DNA of 64,000 nt from Pseudomonas sp. S37 (GTDB lineage: Bacteria > Pseudomonadota > Gammaproteobacteria > Pseudomonadales > Pseudomonadaceae), in NCBI RefSeq assembly GCF_016658545.1, contig NZ_JACVZC010000002.1, positions 124,001 through 188,000 on the forward strand, in the 5' to 3' direction. How positions within the stretch are numbered: position 1 is the stretch's first letter; every line of letters starts with the position of its first letter. This document shows positions 1 through 9,914 of the stretch, piece after piece. The position numbers and the translations under genes were made by a program. The notes under the pieces were generated by a model, which saw nothing but the letters and a program-made list of their open reading frames with translations, had not been told where the DNA came from and ran no database searches.

Positions 1-1
1 T

Positions 2-163
2 TCGCTTGAAGAAGCCGACGAGCTGGAAGAGGACATGCTGGACAAGGCCTGGGGCCTGGAGGCGCAGTCGCGCCTGGGTTGCCAGGTGGTGGTCGCCGAT
101 GAAGACCTGACCATCGAGATCCCCAAGTATTCGCTCAATCACGCTGCCGAAGCACCGCACTGA
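2..163 (+). CDS. fdx: ISC ferredoxin, [2Fe-2S], C-terminal part
   Basis: Only the last 53 codons are present; the gene begins before the window. The tail includes SRLGCQVVV, whose Cys is the last of the four [2Fe-2S] ligands in ISC-type ferredoxins, and ends IPKYSLNHAAEAPH. The family supplies electrons for Fe-S cluster assembly on IscU. It is followed 10 nt later by iscX, the usual end of the iscRSUA-hscBA-fdx-iscX cluster. Identification rests on the tail and the neighbour. Confidence 0.9.
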   Translation, partial: SLEEADELEEDMLDKAWGLEAQSRLGCQVVVADEDLTIEIPKYSLNHAAEAPH

Positions 164-173
164 GGGCCTGTAC

Positions 174-374
174 ATGAGTCTGAAATGGGTTGATGTACTT
201 GAGATCGCAATCCAGCTTGCAGAAAGCAAGCCTGAGGTCGATCCTCGTTATGTGAATTTCGTCGACCTGCACCGCTGGGTGCTGGCATTGCCAGAATTCA
301 GCGACGATCCGTCACGCGGCGGTGAGAAAGTGCTTGAGGCTATCCAGGCTGCCTGGATTGACGAAGCCGACTAA
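174..374 (+). CDS. iscX: IscX, Fe-S cluster assembly adaptor
   Basis: A 66-residue acidic protein starting MSLKWVDVLEIA and ending in a WIDEAD tail, the normal length for IscX (YfhJ). In the family it binds IscS and iron and modulates the rate of cluster assembly. It lies 10 nt after fdx in the same direction and is probably the last gene of the isc operon, since a stem-loop with a T-rich tail follows at 404-435. Nothing unusual is seen in the sequence. Confidence 0.95.
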   Translation: MSLKWVDVLEIAIQLAESKPEVDPRYVNFVDLHRWVLALPEFSDDPSRGGEKVLEAIQAAWIDEAD

Positions 375-403
375 GCGTCATGTGCAGGTTAGGCAATCCC
401 CTG

Positions 404-435
404 AAACCCGCGTATAATTCGCGGGTTTAATTTTT
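404..435 (+). terminator. Intrinsic terminator of isc operon, with TATAAT in its loop
   Basis: A perfect 9-bp stem (AAACCCGCG at 404-412, CGCGGGTTT at 420-428) encloses the 7-nt loop TATAATT and is followed by TAATTTTT. It sits 30 nt after iscX and so is a convincing terminator for the isc transcript. The loop is also a consensus -10 box for ndk (see separate entry). Confidence 0.85.
413..418 (+). promoter_or_regulatory. Candidate -10 box of the ndk promoter
   Basis: TATAAT is a perfect sigma-70 -10 hexamer placed 45 nt before the ndk start codon, which would give a leader of roughly 38 nt. The matching -35 (TTAGGC or TAGGCA about 17-18 nt upstream) is poor. The hexamer lies inside the loop of the upstream terminator. 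Confidence 0.55.
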
Positions 436-462
436 CGTAACACTCATATTCTGGAGTTTTCC

Positions 463-888
463 ATGGCTGTTCAACGTACTTTCTCGATCATCAAGCCTGA
501 CGCAGTTGCCAAAAACGTCATCGGCAAGATCACCACCCGCTTCGAAGAAGCCGGCCTGAAAATCGTTGCCTCGAAAATCAAGCAACTGTCCAAAGCCGAA
601 GCCGAAGGCTTCTACGCTGAGCACAGCGAGCGCGGCTTCTTCGGTGACCTGGTTGCCTTCATGACTTCCGGTCCGGTTGTTGTTCAGGTGCTGGAAGGCG
701 AAAACGCCATCGCCAAGAACCGTGAGCTGATGGGCGCTACCAACCCTAAAGAAGCTGCTGCCGGCACCATCCGTGCCGACTTCGCCGAGTCGATCGACGC
801 CAACGCCGTTCACGGTTCGGACTCCGAAGCTGCTGCTGCTCGCGAAATCGCTTACTTCTTCGCTGCTACCGAGGTAACCACTCGCTAA
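463..888 (+). CDS. ndk: Nucleoside diphosphate kinase
   Basis: A 141-residue cytoplasmic enzyme that moves the terminal phosphate from ATP to other (d)NDPs through a phospho-histidine. The start [15 protein letters not shown] and the active-site motif NAVHGSDS (His117) are typical, and the length is full. It probably has its own promoter (TATAAT at 413-418) separating it from isc, with rlmN following 28 nt later. Some family members are also secreted or moonlight, but nothing here shows that. Confidence 0.98.
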   Translation: MAVQRTFSIIKPDAVAKNVIGKITTRFEEAGLKIVASKIKQLSKAEAEGFYAEHSERGFFGDLVAFMTSGPVVVQVLEGENAIAKNRELMGATNPKEAAAGTIRADFAESIDANAVHGSDSEAAAAREIAYFFAATEVTTR

Positions 889-916
889 GCGAAAGCTTAC
901 GGGTGAGGGTGAATCC

Positions 917-2062
917 ATGACGACATCTACTGGCAAAATCAACCTGTTGGGCCTGACCCAGCCGGAAATGGAACAATTCTTCGACTCGATCGGGGAAAAA
1001 CGCTTCCGTGCCGGCCAGGTGATGAAATGGATTCACCATTTTGGCGTGTCCGACTTTGCGGCCATGACCAACGTTGGCAAGGTCTTGCGCGAAAAGCTCG
1101 AGGCCGTTGCCGAGATTCGCCCCCCGGAAGTGGTCAGTGAAGACATTTCCGCCGACGGCACCCGCAAGTGGGTGATCCGCGTTGCCTCCGGCAGCTGCGT
1201 CGAGACCGTCTACATTCCTACCGACGATCGCGGCACCCTGTGCGTGTCGTCGCAAGCCGGCTGTGCCCTGGACTGCAGCTTCTGCTCCACCGGCAAACAA
1301 GGCTTCAACAGCAACCTCACCGCCGCCGAAGTGATCGGCCAGGTGTGGCTTGCCAACAAATCCTTCGGGACCGTTCCTGCCAAAGTCGACCGCGCGATTA
1401 CCAACGTGGTGATGATGGGCATGGGCGAGCCCTTGCTGAACTTCGACAACGTCATCGCCGCCATGAAAATCATGATGGATGACCTGGGCTATGGCATTTC
1501 CAAGCGTCGCGTGACCCTGTCCACCTCGGGCGTGGTGCCGATGATCGACGAACTGGCCAAGCACATCGACGTGTCGCTGGCCCTGTCGCTGCACGCCCCG
1601 AACGACGCGCTGCGCAACCAGCTGGTACCGATCAACAAGAAGTACCCGCTGAAAGTGCTGCTGGAATCGTGCATGGGCTACATGGCCACCCTGGGTGGCA
1701 AGCGTGTGCTGACCGTTGAATACACCCTGCTCAAGGACGTCAACGACCAGCCCGAGCACGCCGCACAGATGATCGAGCTGCTGCGCGACGTGCCGTGCAA
1801 GATCAACCTGATCCCGTTCAACCCGTTCCCGCATTCGGGCTACGAGCGGCCGAGCAACAACGCCATTCGTCGCTTCCAGGACCTGCTGCACCACGGTGGT
1901 TTCAACGTCACCACCCGTACCACCCGTGGCGACGACATCGACGCCGCCTGTGGCCAGCTGGTTGGCCAGGTCAACGACCGTACCCGCCGCAGCGAGCGCT
2001 ACATCGCCGTGCGCCAGCTTTCTGCGGACGTCGAGCTGCAAGACAGCGCCGCCAGCCACTGA
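917..2062 (+). CDS. rlmN: Dual-specificity RNA methyltransferase RlmN
   Basis: A radical-SAM enzyme of 381 residues. The CxxxCxxC cluster motif is CALDCSFC (Cys116, Cys120, Cys123), and the methyl-carrying Cys is in IDAACGQL (Cys345). The family methylates C2 of A2503 in 23S rRNA and A37 in some tRNAs, improving decoding accuracy. It follows ndk and precedes pilF by 14 nt, the same arrangement as in other pseudomonads. The C-terminal 25 residues after the catalytic core show no recognisable motif. Confidence 0.97.
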   Translation: MTTSTGKINLLGLTQPEMEQFFDSIGEKRFRAGQVMKWIHHFGVSDFAAMTNVGKVLREKLEAVAEIRPPEVVSEDISADGTRKWVIRVASGSCVETVYIPTDDRGTLCVSSQAGCALDCSFCSTGKQGFNSNLTAAEVIGQVWLANKSFGTVPAKVDRAITNVVMMGMGEPLLNFDNVIAAMKIMMDDLGYGISKRRVTLSTSGVVPMIDELAKHIDVSLALSLHAPNDALRNQLVPINKKYPLKVLLESCMGYMATLGGKRVLTVEYTLLKDVNDQPEHAAQMIELLRDVPCKINLIPFNPFPHSGYERPSNNAIRRFQDLLHHGGFNVTTRTTRGDDIDAACGQLVGQVNDRTRRSERYIAVRQLSADVELQDSAASH

Positions 2063-2076
2063 CCGGGACCTTGCCC

Positions 2077-2838
2077 ATGAGCCTGCGCGCCGCGCTGTCG
2101 ATCCTTGCGCTTTTGCTGCTGGCCGGCTGCGTGTCGGGCGGTGCGAGCGACCCCCTGGCCAACCGCCAGGGCAGGGCGCAGGCGGGGCAGGCTTATGTGC
2201 AGCTTGGCCTGGGTTATTTGCAACAGGGTTTGACCGAGCAGGCCAAGGCGCCACTGGGCAAGGCCCTGGCCCTGAACAGCACCGACGCCGACGCCCACGC
2301 CGCCCTGGCCCTGGTGTTCCAGGCCGAAGGCGAGCCGGCACTGGCCGAAGCGCATTTTCGCAAAGCCCTGCAAATTAGCGGCGGCGACACGCGAATTCGC
2401 AACAATTACGGCAGTTTCCTTTATGCTCAGGGGCGATTTGCCGAAGCCAAGCAGATGTTTCGCCTGGCCAGTGCCGATACCCTGTATCCTGAGCGCTCAC
2501 GCGTGTACGAGAACCTTGGCCTGACCGCCTTGAGGCTCGAGCGCCGCGCTCAGGCGCACGCCTATTTGTTGAAAGCGTTGCAACTCAACCAGCGGCAACC
2601 GAAAGCGTTGCTGGAAATGGCTGAGTTGTCCTACGAAAACAGGCATTATGTGCCGGCCCGGGACTACTACGATCGTTTCAGCCAGTTGAGCGAACACGAT
2701 GCCCGTAGCCTGTTGCTGGGCAGCCGCCTTGCCAGGGTGTTCGACGAGCAGGGCGCACTGGCCGAAACCGGCCAGCAATTACAACGACTTTATCCCGGTA
2801 CGCCGGAATATCAGCAATACCTGTCGGAGCAACGATGA
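2077..2838 (+). CDS. pilF: Type IV pilus biogenesis lipoprotein PilF (PilW family)
   Basis: The chosen ATG at 2077 gives 253 residues beginning with a lipoprotein signal MSLRAALSILALLLLAGC (lipobox LAGC, Cys18); the longer open frame upstream overlaps rlmN and is not needed. The remainder is helical tetratricopeptide repeats, for example AYVQLGLGYLQQGLTEQAK. PilF lipoproteins help the secretin PilQ reach and assemble in the outer membrane. The stop overlaps the rodZ start (ATGA at 2835-2838), suggesting translational coupling. Confidence 0.92.
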   Translation: MSLRAALSILALLLLAGCVSGGASDPLANRQGRAQAGQAYVQLGLGYLQQGLTEQAKAPLGKALALNSTDADAHAALALVFQAEGEPALAEAHFRKALQISGGDTRIRNNYGSFLYAQGRFAEAKQMFRLASADTLYPERSRVYENLGLTALRLERRAQAHAYLLKALQLNQRQPKALLEMAELSYENRHYVPARDYYDRFSQLSEHDARSLLLGSRLARVFDEQGALAETGQQLQRLYPGTPEYQQYLSEQR

Positions 2839-3872
2839 ACGCCGCGCATCCCGAAGTAGCAGTAGCGCCTGGCCAGAACCCCGGTGAGCTTTTGCGCCTG
2901 GCCCGTGAGAAACGGGACTGGTCTCAAGCCGAGGTGGCCCGCAAGCTTAACCTCACTGTCAGTTCGTTGAACCACGTGGAAACCGGCGCCTTCGACAAGC
3001 TGCCCGGGCATACTTTCGCCCGTGGCTACATTCGCGCCTATGCCAAGCTGATGGACCTCGACCAGGCCGCCCTGGTCGATGCCTTCGACCGCTACACCGG
3101 TACCCACGCCAAAGGCAGCGACGTGCATTCGCTGGGCCGTATCGAAGAGCCTGTACGCCTGTCACACAACATCCTGCGCGGCGTCAGCCTGCTGTTGCTG
3201 GTAGCTGTGGTGGGTGGTGGCTTCGTCTGGTGGCAGGACCAGGGCAGCCTGCGTGGCAAGGACCTGGCCAAGATCGCCCTGGAGCATGTCGAGGTCGAAA
3301 GCGCCGACGGCACCACCCAGATTCACCCGCTCGATGAGCCTGAAGACCAAGCCGTTACCGCTGGCCAGCAGCCAGAGGCAGCACCGCTGCCGTTGGCACA
3401 GGGCACGCCCGAGCAACCGGCCGCTGCTGGCGAGCAGGTAGCGGCGAGCCCGGCACCTGCCTCGGCCGCTACGCCGGCACCTGCCCAGCAGGCGCCGGTA
3501 CAGCCAACTGCCAGCGCACCGGCGGCCATGCCTGCCCCGGTAGCACCGGCTACCCCGGCACCGGCTGTTGTCGCGCCAACTGCGCCTGCGCCCGCCGTAG
3601 CCGCCGCTGAGCCTGCCGCAGTGCCGGCCGGCAGCGGCAAGGTCGCCATCCAGTTCACCGCCGATTGCTGGACCCAGGTTTCCGACGGCAACGGCAAGGT
3701 GCTGTTCAGCGCCGTCAAGCGCAAGGGGGACAACCTCGAGCTGACCGGCAAGCCGCCGTTCGCGGTACGCCTGGGCTTTGCCCGTGGCGCCCAGGTCAGC
3801 TACAACGGCCAGGCCGTCGATGTCGCCCCGTTCACCAGTGGCGAGACTGCTCGCCTGAAGTTGGGACAGTAA
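2835..3872 (+). CDS. rodZ: Cell-shape protein RodZ (Xre-type HTH, DUF4115)
   Basis: A 345-residue bitopic membrane protein. An Xre-type helix-turn-helix occupies about residues 16-75, a single membrane helix about 116-133 (ILRGVSLLLLVAVVGGGFVWW region), and a long Ala/Pro-rich linker about 175-260. The periplasmic DUF4115 domain closes the protein. RodZ binds MreB and links it to the elongasome; mreB itself lies at 57467. It overlaps pilF by four bases and precedes ispG by 3 nt, an arrangement common in gammaproteobacteria. Confidence 0.93.
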   Translation: MNAAHPEVAVAPGQNPGELLRLAREKRDWSQAEVARKLNLTVSSLNHVETGAFDKLPGHTFARGYIRAYAKLMDLDQAALVDAFDRYTGTHAKGSDVHSLGRIEEPVRLSHNILRGVSLLLLVAVVGGGFVWWQDQGSLRGKDLAKIALEHVEVESADGTTQIHPLDEPEDQAVTAGQQPEAAPLPLAQGTPEQPAAAGEQVAASPAPASAATPAPAQQAPVQPTASAPAAMPAPVAPATPAPAVVAPTAPAPAVAAAEPAAVPAGSGKVAIQFTADCWTQVSDGNGKVLFSAVKRKGDNLELTGKPPFAVRLGFARGAQVSYNGQAVDVAPFTSGETARLKLGQ

Positions 3873-3875
3873 GTC

Positions 3876-4985
3876 ATGCACGGCGAATCTCCGATCAAAC
3901 GTCGCGAATCCCGCAAAATCTGGGTCGGCAATGTGCCGGTGGGTGGTGATGCGCCCATCGCGGTGCAGAGCATGACCAACACCGACACCAATGATGTGGC
4001 CGCCACCGTGGGGCAAATCCAGCGCCTGGTCGATGCCGGCGTAGACATCGTGCGTGTATCGGTGCCGGACATGGACGCTGCTGAAGCGTTCGGCAAGATC
4101 AAGCAACTGGTCAGCGTGCCGCTGGTCGCCGACATTCACTTCGACTACAAGATCGCCCTGCGTGTGGCTGAGCTTGGCGTCGACTGCCTGCGCATCAACC
4201 CGGGCAACATCGGCCGTGAAGACCGTGTGCGCGCCGTGGTCGATGCCGCCCGCGACCGCGGTATCCCGATTCGTATCGGGGTCAACGCAGGCTCGCTGGA
4301 AAAAGACCTGCAGAAGAAGTACGGCGAGCCGACCCCGGCCGCGCTGGTCGAGTCCGCCCTGCGCCATGTCGAGCACCTCGACCGCCTGGACTTCCAGGAT
4401 TTCAAGGTCAGCGTCAAGGCCTCCGACGTGTTCATGGCCGTCGAAGCCTACCGCCTGCTGGCCAGGCAGATCGTACAGCCGCTGCACCTGGGCATCACCG
4501 AAGCCGGTGGCCTGCGTTCGGGGACGGTGAAATCTGCCGTCGGCCTCGGTATGCTGCTGGCCGAAGGCATTGGCGATACCATCCGTATCTCGCTGGCGGC
4601 CGACCCGGTCGAAGAAGTGAAGGTCGGCTACGACATCCTCAAGTCGCTGCACCTGCGTTCGCGTGGCATCAACTTCATCGCCTGCCCGAGTTGCTCGCGG
4701 CAGAACTTCGATGTGGTCAAGACCATGAACGAGCTGGAAGGGCGCCTGGAAGACCTGCTGGTGCCGCTGGACGTGGCGGTGATCGGTTGCGTGGTCAACG
4801 GCCCGGGTGAAGCCAAGGAAGCCCATGTAGGCCTGACCGGCGGTACGCCGAACCTGATCTACATCGACGGCAAACCGGCGCAGAAGCTGACCAATGACAA
4901 CCTGGTCGATGAGCTGGAAAAGCTCATCCGCCAGAAAGCGGCCGAAAAGGCCGAAGCCGACGCGGCGCTGATCGCCCGTGGCTGA
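3876..4985 (+). CDS. ispG: 4-hydroxy-3-methylbut-2-en-1-yl diphosphate synthase
   Basis: A 369-residue enzyme of the MEP isoprenoid pathway that reductively opens MEcPP to HMBPP. The [4Fe-4S] ligands are visible as CPSC (Cys270, Cys273) and GCVVNGPGE (Cys305). The TIM-barrel N-terminal half starts with [19 protein letters not shown]. It lies between rodZ and hisS with short gaps and is very probably co-transcribed. Electrons come from flavodoxin or ferredoxin in this family. Confidence 0.98.
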   Translation: MHGESPIKRRESRKIWVGNVPVGGDAPIAVQSMTNTDTNDVAATVGQIQRLVDAGVDIVRVSVPDMDAAEAFGKIKQLVSVPLVADIHFDYKIALRVAELGVDCLRINPGNIGREDRVRAVVDAARDRGIPIRIGVNAGSLEKDLQKKYGEPTPAALVESALRHVEHLDRLDFQDFKVSVKASDVFMAVEAYRLLARQIVQPLHLGITEAGGLRSGTVKSAVGLGMLLAEGIGDTIRISLAADPVEEVKVGYDILKSLHLRSRGINFIACPSCSRQNFDVVKTMNELEGRLEDLLVPLDVAVIGCVVNGPGEAKEAHVGLTGGTPNLIYIDGKPAQKLTNDNLVDELEKLIRQKAAEKAEADAALIARG

Positions 4986-5010
4986 CACACAGAATTCGTA
5001 AGGACTATTC

Positions 5011-6300
5011 GTGAGCAAATCGCTGCAAGCCATCCGTGGCATGAACGACATCCTGCCAGAACAGTCGCCGCTGTGGCGCTACTTCGAAGGCACCGTGGCC
5101 GGCCTGCTGGACACCTACGGGTACAGCCAGATCCGCACGCCGATCGTCGAGTTCACCGAGCTGTTCAAGCGTTCGATCGGTGAAGTAACCGACATCGTCG
5201 AAAAAGAGATGTACACCTTCGAGGACCGCAACGGCGATTCGCTGACCTTGCGCCCTGAAGGCACCGCCGCCTGCGTGCGCGCTGTGCTGGAGCACGGTAT
5301 CACCGGCAACGGCCAGGTGCAGAAGCTGTGGTACATCGGCCAGATGTTCCGCCACGAGCGCCCGCAGAAGGGCCGCTACCGCCAGTTCCACCAGATTGGC
5401 GTGGAAGTGTTCAACCTGGACGGCCCGGACATCGATGCCGAGCTGATCATGCTGACCTGGCGCCTGTGGGGCCTGCTGGGCATCCAGGACGCGGTCAAGC
5501 TGGAGCTCAACAGCCTGGGCACCAGCGAAGCCCGTGCCCGCTACCGTGACGCGCTGGTCGAGTTCCTCTCGGCGCGTCTGGAGCAACTGGACGAAGACAG
5601 CCAGCGCCGCCTGAAGAGCAACCCGCTGCGCATCCTCGACAGCAAGGACCAGAACACCCAGGCGGTGCTGATCGGCGCGCCGAAGCTGGAAGACTACCTG
5701 GACGAAGCGTCGCGCGTGCACTTCGAGGGCCTCAAGGCCCGCCTGGACGCTGCCGGTATTCCGTTCGTGATCAACACCAAGCTGGTGCGTGGCCTGGACT
5801 ACTACAGCAAGACCGTGTTCGAGTGGGTGACCGACAAGCTCGGCGCCCAGGGCACCGTGTGTGCCGGTGGCCGCTACGACGGCCTGGTCGAGCAGATGGG
5901 CGGTAAGCCGACCACTGGCGTTGGTTTCGCCATGGGTATCGAGCGCCTGATCCTGCTGCTGGAAACCCTGGGTAAAGTACCCGAGTCGATCAGCCGCACT
6001 GTCGACGTCTACCTGTGCGCCTTTGGCGAACAGGCCGAACTGGCTGGCCTGCGCCTGTCCGAAAGCCTGCGCGACCGCCTGCCGGGCCTGCGCCTGGCTG
6101 TGAACGCGGGGGGTGGCAGCTTCAAGAGCCAGTTCAAGAAGGCCGACAAGAGCGGCGCCCTGTTCGCCCTTATCCTCGGTGACGATGAGCTGGCCAGGCA
6201 GGAAATCGGCTTCAAGCCCCTGCGTGGCCAGGGCGAACAACAGAACATTGCCTGGGATGCTCTTGCAGGGCACCTGGAAACCGCGATCGCGCAGGCGTAA
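5011..6300 (+). CDS. hisS: Histidyl-tRNA synthetase
   Basis: A 429-residue class II aminoacyl-tRNA synthetase with motif 2 around [15 protein letters not shown] and the histidine-specific region [15 protein letters not shown]. The GTG start at 5011 is preceded by TAAGGA and fits the usual N-terminus [15 protein letters not shown]. It is cytoplasmic and charges tRNA-His. It sits 25 nt after ispG and is followed by the yfgM-like gene and bamB. Confidence 0.98.
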   Translation: MSKSLQAIRGMNDILPEQSPLWRYFEGTVAGLLDTYGYSQIRTPIVEFTELFKRSIGEVTDIVEKEMYTFEDRNGDSLTLRPEGTAACVRAVLEHGITGNGQVQKLWYIGQMFRHERPQKGRYRQFHQIGVEVFNLDGPDIDAELIMLTWRLWGLLGIQDAVKLELNSLGTSEARARYRDALVEFLSARLEQLDEDSQRRLKSNPLRILDSKDQNTQAVLIGAPKLEDYLDEASRVHFEGLKARLDAAGIPFVINTKLVRGLDYYSKTVFEWVTDKLGAQGTVCAGGRYDGLVEQMGGKPTTGVGFAMGIERLILLLETLGKVPESISRTVDVYLCAFGEQAELAGLRLSESLRDRLPGLRLAVNAGGGSFKSQFKKADKSGALFALILGDDELARQEIGFKPLRGQGEQQNIAWDALAGHLETAIAQA

Positions 6301-6338
6301 CGCGGTTCAACAACGAATAGGCGAAAAGGAGTATTGGG

Positions 6339-6980
6339 GTGTCGAGTACCGATGATGATGACCTGGCAGGGGTCAAGGACTGGTGGAACCGCAACGGCAA
6401 GCCGCTGCTGACCGGCGCATTGCTGGCTGGCGTGGTGGTGCTGGGCTGGAACACCTGGCACAAGTACCAGAACAACCAGTCGCAAGGCGCCTCGCAGCTG
6501 TATCAGGCTTTGCTTGAAACCAGCCTGACGCCGACTGGCCAGCCAGATACCACCAAGGTGGCGGAACTGGCCGGCAAGCTCAAGAGCGATTTCGGTGGTA
6601 CCGCGTACGCCCAGTACGGCAGCCTGTTCGTGGCCAAGGTCGCGGTCGACAGCGGCAAGCTCGACGACGCCGCTGCCGAGCTGAAAAGCGTGCTGGACAA
6701 GCCGGCCGATGTGACCCTGGGCGAGATTTCGCGCCAGCGCCTGGCACGTGTGCTGGCCGCGCAGAACAAGGCCGAAGATGCCCTCAAGCTGCTTGACGGC
6801 GATGCCGACAAAGCCTTCCTGGCCAGCCGTGAAGAGTTGAAGGGTGATCTGCTGGTACAGCTGGGTCGCGCCGACGACGCACACAGCGCTTACGAGAAAG
6901 CCAAGGCTGCGCTGTCCGATGACGCGGCGGTCGGTGGCCTGCAATTGAAGCTGGATGACCTGGCCAAAGGGGACGCGTAA
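6339..6980 (+). CDS. YfgM-family membrane-anchored TPR protein
   Basis: A 213-residue protein starting at GTG behind AAAAGGAGTATTGGG. One N-terminal membrane helix (about residues 22-42, LLTGALLAGVVVLGW) anchors a periplasmic TPR domain (TPR_21 type). YfgM in E. coli associates with SecYEG/PpiD and periplasmic chaperones. The hisS-yfgM-bamB-der order supports the assignment. Its stop codon directly abuts the bamB start with no gap. Confidence 0.9.
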   Translation: MSSTDDDDLAGVKDWWNRNGKPLLTGALLAGVVVLGWNTWHKYQNNQSQGASQLYQALLETSLTPTGQPDTTKVAELAGKLKSDFGGTAYAQYGSLFVAKVAVDSGKLDDAAAELKSVLDKPADVTLGEISRQRLARVLAAQNKAEDALKLLDGDADKAFLASREELKGDLLVQLGRADDAHSAYEKAKAALSDDAAVGGLQLKLDDLAKGDA

Positions 6981-8123
6981 GTGATCGGTTGGAAACATGC
7001 AGCAGTGCTGACCCTGGCCGTACTGGCCGCAGGTTGCAGCAGCAACAGCAAGAAGGAACTGCCCCCGGCCGAGCTGACCAAGTTCACCGAGGAAGTGGTG
7101 CTGAAGAAGCAGTGGAGCCGTTCGATCGGTGACGGCCAGGGTGAAACCTACAACACCCTGGTACCGGCCATCGAAAACGACCGTATCTACGCCTCTGACG
7201 TCAACGGCGAAGTCTTTGCCCTCGACCGCATCACCGGTGACGTGGTGTGGAAGAAGGACCTGGAGCTGCAGGTTTCCGGCGCGGTTGGCGTGGGCTACGG
7301 CCTGGTCATGCTCGGCACCCTCAAGGGCGAAGTGATTGCCCTGGATTCCAGCACCGGTGAAGAGCGCTGGCGCTCCCGAGTCACCAGTGAAGTACTGGCC
7401 CCGCCTGCCAACAACGGCGACGTGGTGGTGGTACAGACCCAGGATGACCGCCTGATTGGCCTGGATGCGGCCACCGGCGACCGCCGCTGGATCTACGAAA
7501 ACACCCCGGCCGTACTGACCCTGCGTGGTACCGGTGCACCGATCGCCACCAACCGCCTGGCCATTGCCGGCCTGTCCACCGGCAAGGTGGTGGCGGTGGA
7601 TATCAACAACGGTGTGCCAGTGTGGGAAAGCCGTGTGGCCATTCCGCAAGGCCGTTCCGAGCTGGACCGTGTGGTCGACATCGATGGTGGCCTGCTGCTG
7701 TCGGGTGAAACCCTGTACGTCAGCACCTACCAGGGCCGCGTCGCGGGCCTGGACCTGGAAAGCGGCCGTGTGCTGTGGCAGCGCGATGCCTCCAGCTACG
7801 TGGGCGTCGCCCAGGGCTACGGCAACGTGTATGTCAGCGAAGCCTCGGGTACCGTCGAAAGCGTCGACGAGCGCTCTTCCAGCGCTTTGTGGAGCAACGA
7901 CACCATGGCCCGTCGCCAGTTGTCGGCACCGGAAGTGTTCTCCAGCTACGTGGCAGTAGGCGACTTCGAAGGTTACCTGCACCTGCTGAGCCAGGTCGAT
8001 GGCCGCTTTGTTGGCCGTGAGCGTATCGACAGCGATGGCCTGCGCGCCCGCCCACTTGTGGTCGGCGACACTATCTATGTCTTCGGCAACAGCGGCAAGC
8101 TCGAGGCACTGACCATCCGCTGA
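6981..8123 (+). CDS. bamB: Outer membrane assembly lipoprotein BamB
   Basis: A 380-residue protein with a lipoprotein signal ending LAVLAAGC and eight PQQ/WD-like beta-propeller blades (repeated pattern ALDxxTGxxxW, such as [16 protein letters not shown] and [14 protein letters not shown]). BamB binds BamA in the BAM complex that inserts outer-membrane proteins. The GTG start follows the preceding TAA immediately. A terminator-like hairpin lies downstream at 8185-8208. Confidence 0.97.
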   Translation: MIGWKHAAVLTLAVLAAGCSSNSKKELPPAELTKFTEEVVLKKQWSRSIGDGQGETYNTLVPAIENDRIYASDVNGEVFALDRITGDVVWKKDLELQVSGAVGVGYGLVMLGTLKGEVIALDSSTGEERWRSRVTSEVLAPPANNGDVVVVQTQDDRLIGLDAATGDRRWIYENTPAVLTLRGTGAPIATNRLAIAGLSTGKVVAVDINNGVPVWESRVAIPQGRSELDRVVDIDGGLLLSGETLYVSTYQGRVAGLDLESGRVLWQRDASSYVGVAQGYGNVYVSEASGTVESVDERSSSALWSNDTMARRQLSAPEVFSSYVAVGDFEGYLHLLSQVDGRFVGRERIDSDGLRARPLVVGDTIYVFGNSGKLEALTIR

Positions 8124-8184
8124 AGCTATGCTTGAAGCCTTGGCGGGCTTCAAGCCGCGGCGTAGGACACGCCGCCCGTACTCC

Positions 8185-8210
8185 GGCCGCTGCCTTGCAG
8201 CGGCCTTTGC
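8185..8210 (+). terminator. Hairpin terminator between bamB and der
   Basis: A perfect 9-bp stem, GGCCGCTGC and GCAGCGGCC around the loop CTT, is followed by TTTGCATTTT. It lies 60 nt after bamB and just before the der start. The T tract is interrupted, so read-through into der is likely. Confidence 0.65.
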
Positions 8211-8239
8211 ATTTTCAAGAATTCGAGAGTGGAGAGCCG

Positions 8240-9703
8240 ATGGTTCCCGTAATTGCCCTGGTGGGCCGCCCGAACGTCGGCAAATCCACCATGTTCAACC
8301 GCCTGACCAAGACCCGCGATGCCATCGTCGGTGACCTGTCGGGCCTGACCCGTGACCGCCAGTATGGTGATGCCAGCTGGCAGGGTCGCTCCTTCATCCT
8401 GATCGACACCGGCGGTATCACCGGTGACGAAGTGGGCATGGACGAGAAGATGGCCGAGCAGTCGCTGATGGCCATCGAAGAAGCCGACTACGTGCTGTTC
8501 CTGGTCGACGCCCGCGCCGGCATGACCGCCGCCGACCAGATGATTGCCGACCACCTGCGCAAGCGCAACAAGTCGGCCATCCTGGTGGCCAACAAGATCG
8601 ACAACATCGACCCGGACATCGCCCGTGCCGAGTTCTCGCCGCTGGGCATGGGCAACGCCATTCCGGTGGCTGGCTCGCAAGGCCGTGGTATCAATGCCCT
8701 GATGGAGTCGCTGCTCGGCCACCTGCCACGTGACGCCGAAGAAGAAGCGCTTGAGCTGAACGTCGCTGAAGGCGAAGAGGCCGTGCGCATTCCTGGCCCA
8801 AGCGAGAAAGATGGCATCAAGATCGCCATCATCGGCCGCCCCAACGTGGGCAAGTCGACCCTGGTCAACCGCATGCTCGGCGAAGAGCGCGTGGTGGTGT
8901 ACGACGAGCCGGGTACTACCCGTGACAGTATCTACATCCCGTTCGAGCGTGATGGCGACAAGTACACCTTCATCGACACCGCCGGCGTGCGCAAGCGCGG
9001 CAAGATCCACGAGGAAGTCGAGAAGTTCTCGGTGGTCAAGACGCTGCAGGCGATCAAGGACGCCAACGTCGTCATTTTCGTCATGGACGCCCGCGAAGGT
9101 GTGGTGGACCATGACCTGAACCTGCTGGGCTTTGCCCTCGAGGCCGGCCGCGCCATTGTCATCGCCCTGAACAAGTGGGATGGCATGGAGCCGGGTGAGC
9201 GCGCTTACGTGAAGACCGAGCTGGAGCGCCGGCTGTTCTTCGTCGACTTCGCCGACATCCACTTCATCTCCGCCTTGCACGGCACCGGTGTGGGCAACCT
9301 GTACAAGTCGGTGCAGGCCGCGTTCACCTCGGCGGTGACCCGCTGGCCAACCAGCCGCCTGACGCAGATCCTCGAAGATGCTGTCAGCGAGCACCAGCCA
9401 CCGCTGGTCAACGGCCGCCGCATCAAGCTGCGCTATGCCCACCTCGGTGGTGCCAACCCGCCGCTGATCGTGATCCACGGCAACCAGACCGAGAGCATTC
9501 CCAAGTCGTACTCGCGCTACCTGGAAAACACCTACCGCCGCGTGCTGAAGCTGGTCGGTACGCCGATCCGCATCGAGTACAAGGGCGGTGAGAACCCGTA
9601 CGAGGGCAAGAAGAACACCCTCACCGACCGCCAGGTCAACAAGAAACGCCGCTTGATGTCGCACCACAAGAAGGCCGAGAAGAAGCGCCGCGACAAGCGC
9701 TGA
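8240..9703 (+). CDS. der: Ribosome biogenesis GTPase Der (EngA)
   Basis: A 487-residue protein with two tandem GTPase domains, each with a P-loop GRPNVGKS (residues 9-16 and 199-206), and a C-terminal KH-like domain ending in a lysine/arginine-rich tail. Der is essential for 50S subunit maturation. The ATG at 8240 gives the standard N-terminus [16 protein letters not shown]; the open frame extending upstream to 8132 is not supported because it crosses a terminator hairpin. Confidence 0.98.
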   Translation: MVPVIALVGRPNVGKSTMFNRLTKTRDAIVGDLSGLTRDRQYGDASWQGRSFILIDTGGITGDEVGMDEKMAEQSLMAIEEADYVLFLVDARAGMTAADQMIADHLRKRNKSAILVANKIDNIDPDIARAEFSPLGMGNAIPVAGSQGRGINALMESLLGHLPRDAEEEALELNVAEGEEAVRIPGPSEKDGIKIAIIGRPNVGKSTLVNRMLGEERVVVYDEPGTTRDSIYIPFERDGDKYTFIDTAGVRKRGKIHEEVEKFSVVKTLQAIKDANVVIFVMDAREGVVDHDLNLLGFALEAGRAIVIALNKWDGMEPGERAYVKTELERRLFFVDFADIHFISALHGTGVGNLYKSVQAAFTSAVTRWPTSRLTQILEDAVSEHQPPLVNGRRIKLRYAHLGGANPPLIVIHGNQTESIPKSYSRYLENTYRRVLKLVGTPIRIEYKGGENPYEGKKNTLTDRQVNKKRRLMSHHKKAEKKRRDKR

Positions 9704-9717
9704 TTCCGCGTCTGCTT

Positions 9718-9801
9718 CTTCGCGGGTGAACCCGCTCCCACAGGTACTCCACAGATTTCAATTGCTGTGCAGTCCCTGTGGGAGCGGGTTCACCCGCGAA
9801 G
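9718..9801. repeat. Paired REP element (inverted)
   Basis: Two facing copies: CTTCGCGGGTGAACCCGCTC on the left and the reverse complement on the right end at 9801, about 30 nt apart. The core CGCGGGTGAACCCGC is itself a small hairpin. The pattern matches the species-specific REP of P. putida. It lies in the 211-nt gap between der and the aminotransferase gene; no other feature is seen there. Confidence 0.9.
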
Positions 9802-9914
9802 AGGCCCTTTGATCCAGCGCAATCCCCCTATTGTTTCAACCTTTTTCCTGACTGCTCGATCCGCTATGCTCGGACTCCACCCCGTGCCGGATACACCCCA
9901 GGAAAGAGGGCTCC

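Noticed and set aside
866..2341. 491-residue minus-strand open frame
   Set aside because: It lies antisense to ndk end, rlmN and pilF, is low-complexity (His/Gly/Val-rich) with no start signal, and the plus-strand genes are certain families.
3162..5051. 629-residue minus-strand open frame
   Set aside because: Antisense shadow of rodZ and ispG; composition mirrors GC-rich codon usage on the other strand and has no motif.
6009..8153. 714-residue minus-strand open frame
   Set aside because: Shadow of hisS, yfgM-like and bamB; no ribosome-binding site or recognisable domain.
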